Assembly: GCA_016931855.1 (NCBI GenBank)
Contig: JAFGDZ010000068.1
Coordinates: forward strand, 209,421 to 273,420
From: Bacteroidales bacterium
GTDB taxonomy: Bacteria; Bacteroidota; Bacteroidia; Bacteroidales; Tenuifilaceae
DNA length: 64,000 bases
Direction: 5' to 3'
Positions 61,750 to 64,000 of the stretch are shown here, piece by piece; position 1 is the first letter of the stretch, and the number at the start of each line of letters is the position of its first letter. Made by a program: the position numbers and the translations under genes. A model generated the notes under the pieces. It ran no database searches, was not told where the DNA came from, and saw nothing but the letters and a program-made list of their open reading frames with translations.

Positions 61750-64000
61750 ATGAAACAAAAACTTTTACTCACAATCACCCTATGGCTCACCCTACTGGGG
61801 AGCGCATGGGCGCAGAGCAACAACGCCCTGCACTTCGATGGCTCCAACGACTACGTTGACCTGCCCGACTTTACAACCACCCACGATTTTTCGCAGGGCT
61901 TTACCTTTACCGCTTGGGTAAAGTGGGATGCCTTTACGGGAAATGCCCGTTTGTTTGAGATTGGCAACGGCTCGGGTAACGTGAACAACAGCATTATTCT
62001 GCGTACCGATGCCTCATCAGGAAGTTTGATTTTCCAATGCGCTAACGGAACTACCAACTCGGAAATTAAGACCGATGCTGCTGTAGTTACCACCAACACG
62101 TGGCACCATGTTGCCACAACCATTAGCAGCGCAGGTGCTGCAACCATTTATATAGATGGTACCGCAGTGAAAAGCGGTAGCGTTTCTGCTCCTAATAATG
62201 TTACCCGCGCCAACAACTGGCTGGGCAAGAGCGCATGGTCTGTTGACAATTATTTCAAGGGCACCATGGACGAGGTAAGCATCTGGCATAAAGCCCTTAC
62301 ACAGGCAGATATTGAAGCCATTAAGCAAACCAGTCCTACAGGCAACGAGAATAAACTTGCGGCCTACTACAATTTTAACCAAACTACAGGAACCACCCTT
62401 ACCGATGCCACAGGCAACGCAAAGAACGGTACGCTAAACGGTTTTGCCCTTAGCGGCACAACATCAAACTGGGTGGCGGGCTACACACCCCCTGCGGCTA
62501 ACAACTCGCTGCATTTTGATGGTACCAACGACTACGTTGCCTGCCCCGCCATTAACCCCACACAGTTCACCGTGGAGGCATGGGTTTACCCAACTACATT
62601 GGGCAAAGACCAGGCAATAATATCTACCCTTAACGTTTCCAGCAACGTGGGCATGGAGCTACACATTGGCCCTGACAACCTGCCCATTATTACCATAAAC
62701 AACAACGGTTCATTTATCGATGTAAAAGGCACAAACACCATTACTGCTGATACATGGACACACCTTGCCGCCACCTACAACGGCACTAATCTTAAGCTGT
62801 TCATAAACGGAACAGAGGCGAAATCAGAAAGCTATTCAAACTATCGGAATAGTACTGCGCCGGTAAACCTGGGAAAACGATACAACGAGGATTCCTACTA
62901 CTTTAGCGGCCGTATCGACGAGGTGCGCATTTGGGACATTGCGCGCACCCAAACCGAAATTGCCGATACAAAGGACAACCCGCTTACCGGCACCGAAAGC
63001 AACCTACTTGCTTACTACAGCTTTAACCAGGGTACAGCAGGCGACAGCAATAGCGGAATTACCACCCTTACCGATGCCACAACCAACGCAAAGCATGGCA
63101 CGCTGTACGGCTTTGGACTTACAGGCACAACATCAAACTGGGTGGCGGGCTTTGTACCTGCTACTACGCCAACCTACAACCTCTCCGCCACGCCCACCAC
63201 GCATATGCTTGATGCAGCTAGCGGTAGCAACGGCAGTATTGCTATCACCTCAAACACCAGCTGGACTATTAGCGGCAGCGCCGATTGGCTTCAGCTAAGC
63301 ACCACCTCGGGCAGCAACAACGGCACTGTTACCTTTACCACAAAAAGTGCAAACACCCAAGCAATAGCACGTGTAGCCAAATATACCATAAGTGGAACCG
63401 GAGTTACCTCCCCCGTAACCTTTACCGTTACGCAAAATTCACCGGAACAATCCATAATGTCAATCTCCGTCTTCAGGGGACCCCATTCATACCACTACGG
63501 CAATACAACGCTGTCTAAGTTCTTTTCTGCGTTTTCCTATGGTCTTCAAGAGGTAACAGCCATTGATATTAGAAGTGGCGACTTTACCTCTGCCGACTGG
63601 GAGTGGATAAAAGCTAACAGGGAGAATTTCACCAATCTTACCCGTTTTGCCATTCTCAGCACGGTAAATTCCGCTGCCGATGTGCCAACAGGTATAGCTG
63701 GAGATCCTATTTTTAATACTAGCATTAAAGAGTTGCACCTTGCCAAAGTGCTCAATATAGGGGCAAATGCATTCGGTAGTTTATCGGAGCTTACTACTAT
63801 AGGCCTGCCAAACGTTACCAATATACAGACATCTGCATTTAATAATTGCTCTAAGCTATACAATCTAATGCTGGGCGCAACCCCGCCAACTGTAGCAGCA
63901 AATGCCTTTAGTGGCTGCCCACCCACCAACCTCCGACGCCTCGCCTTCTCAGACGCCAACGGAACCCTGCTTACCGGCACTGCGCTGAATAATGCCCGCA
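61750..64000 (+). CDS. Large secreted LamG-LamG-BACON-LRR protein (runs off the right edge)
   Basis: Open from ATG 61750 to the end of the window with no stop in 750 codons. Signal peptide MKQKLLLTITLWLTLLGSAW then AQ. Two LamG-like (concanavalin A-like) domains follow, at about 23-235 (ALHFDGSNDYVDLP, then FKGTMDEVSIWHKAL) and 255-470 (SLHFDGTNDYVACP, then FSGRIDEVRIWDIA). Each ends in the same linker TTSNWVAG. A BACON-type domain lies at about 475-560 (TSNTSWTISGSADWLQL). Then come a BspA-like leucine-rich region with NIGANAFGSLSELTTIGLPN (about 670-690) and FNNCSKLYNLMLG. Probably a cell-surface adhesin or glycan-binding protein exported by T9SS; the C-terminal sorting domain is beyond the window. 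Confidence 0.88.
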   Translation, partial: MKQKLLLTITLWLTLLGSAWAQSNNALHFDGSNDYVDLPDFTTTHDFSQGFTFTAWVKWDAFTGNARLFEIGNGSGNVNNSIILRTDASSGSLIFQCANGTTNSEIKTDAAVVTTNTWHHVATTISSAGAATIYIDGTAVKSGSVSAPNNVTRANNWLGKSAWSVDNYFKGTMDEVSIWHKALTQADIEAIKQTSPTGNENKLAAYYNFNQTTGTTLTDATGNAKNGTLNGFALSGTTSNWVAGYTPPAANNSLHFDGTNDYVACPAINPTQFTVEAWVYPTTLGKDQAIISTLNVSSNVGMELHIGPDNLPIITINNNGSFIDVKGTNTITADTWTHLAATYNGTNLKLFINGTEAKSESYSNYRNSTAPVNLGKRYNEDSYYFSGRIDEVRIWDIARTQTEIADTKDNPLTGTESNLLAYYSFNQGTAGDSNSGITTLTDATTNAKHGTLYGFGLTGTTSNWVAGFVPATTPTYNLSATPTTHMLDAASGSNGSIAITSNTSWTISGSADWLQLSTTSGSNNGTVTFTTKSANTQAIARVAKYTISGTGVTSPVTFTVTQNSPEQSIMSISVFRGPHSYHYGNTTLSKFFSAFSYGLQEVTAIDIRSGDFTSADWEWIKANRENFTNLTRFAILSTVNSAADVPTGIAGDPIFNTSIKELHLAKVLNIGANAFGSLSELTTIGLPNVTNIQTSAFNNCSKLYNLMLGATPPTVAANAFSGCPPTNLRRLAFSDANGTLLTGTALNNAR
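62455..62482 (+). repeat. 28-base repeat, copy 1 (LamG linker)
   Basis: Copy 1 of a nucleotide-identical 28-base segment; copy 2 is at 63124-63151, 669 bases (223 codons) further on in the same frame. Both encode the GTTSNWVAG-type linker that closes each LamG domain. Identity at DNA level suggests recent duplication or gene conversion. Confidence 0.85.
63124..63151 (+). repeat. 28-base repeat, copy 2 (LamG linker)
   Basis: Second identical copy of the LamG linker segment, closing the second domain; the BACON region begins about 20 codons later. Confidence 0.85.

Noticed and set aside
62017..62382. Minus-strand frames within the LamG protein (also 61851-62147, 62586-62774, 63546-63980)
   Set aside because: The plus-strand frame is continuous from 61750 to the edge and encodes recognisable domains; the antisense frames do not.
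62939..63518. Out-of-frame plus-strand ORFs at 62939-63298 and 63285-63518
   Set aside because: They are in other frames inside the LamG-BACON coding region and lack family features.

Overview
This window is chromosomal DNA from a member of the Bacteroidota, most likely an environmental Bacteroidales. The evidence is the gene content: a PorV-type outer-membrane protein, gliding-motility/T9SS sorting domain, a DUF4492-cydAB operon, STN/FecR/ECF sigma modules, a Y_Y_Y propeller kinase, AraC-type membrane regulators, and the block pyrE-SRPBCC-birA-rsfS-ftsH-DUF2007-cdsA-psd. Several promoters also match the Bacteroidota -7 box TAnnTTTG. Base composition is moderate, and ribosome binding sites are mostly weak, as is usual for the phylum.

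Layout. 0-9.3 kb: HD hydrolase, Ppx/GppA phosphatase, sigma-54 type response regulator without a DNA-binding domain, secreted isochorismatase-like hydrolase, tRNA-His, Wzx-like flippase, AlkD-like DNA repair protein, Bax-inhibitor-like membrane protein, ribosomal protein L31B, and a GlmU-like sugar nucleotidyltransferase. 9.3-21 kb is housekeeping: lon, coaD, a TlpA-like lipid-envelope protein, a Nudix gene whose start codon overlaps that of pyrE, birA, and the rsfS-ftsH-DUF2007-cdsA-psd run. 21-29.6 kb: lipoprotein, EamA and AI-2E-family transporters, a PKD/T9SS-sorted protein, the cytochrome bd operon with an unlisted 40-residue CydX-like third subunit, DAHP synthase-chorismate mutase, and purS. 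29.7-40.4 kb: beta-barrel-like protein, pssA, PorV-like protein, HAD protein, glutaminyl cyclase, katG, a PAS/GAF histidine kinase, a truncated hydrolase remnant, and a DUF1287 protein.

40.5-45.2 kb is a minus-strand cell-surface signalling locus: ECF sigma factor and FecR anti-sigma, flanked by two paralogous carboxypeptidase-regulatory-domain proteins. One of them carries the STN signalling domain that normally sits on a TonB receptor, but no TonB receptor is present. 45.4-53.3 kb carries pbpC and a four-gene operon for polyprenyl-phosphate-sugar dependent glycosylation (two GT39/83-type membrane transferases, a GT2 polyprenyl-phosphate-sugar synthase, and a UPF0104 membrane protein); its first two genes are visibly more AT-rich. 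53.3-60.7 kb holds three successive membrane-spanning regulators: propeller histidine kinase, TPR-TM-AraC and 7TM-AraC. A multi-hairpin REP-like island lies between the last two. The window ends with a degenerate GIY-YIG-like protein behind a 21-bp-spaced direct repeat, and with a very large secreted LamG-LamG-BACON-LRR protein that runs off the right edge.

Functional threads: envelope phospholipid synthesis (cdsA, psd, pssA), microaerobic respiration and oxidative defence (cydAB, katG), T9SS-linked secretion and N-terminal cyclisation (PorV-like, glutaminyl cyclase, sorted substrates), and surface sensing (STN/FecR, propeller kinase, AraC sensors). All functions are from reading sequence only; no database search was run.
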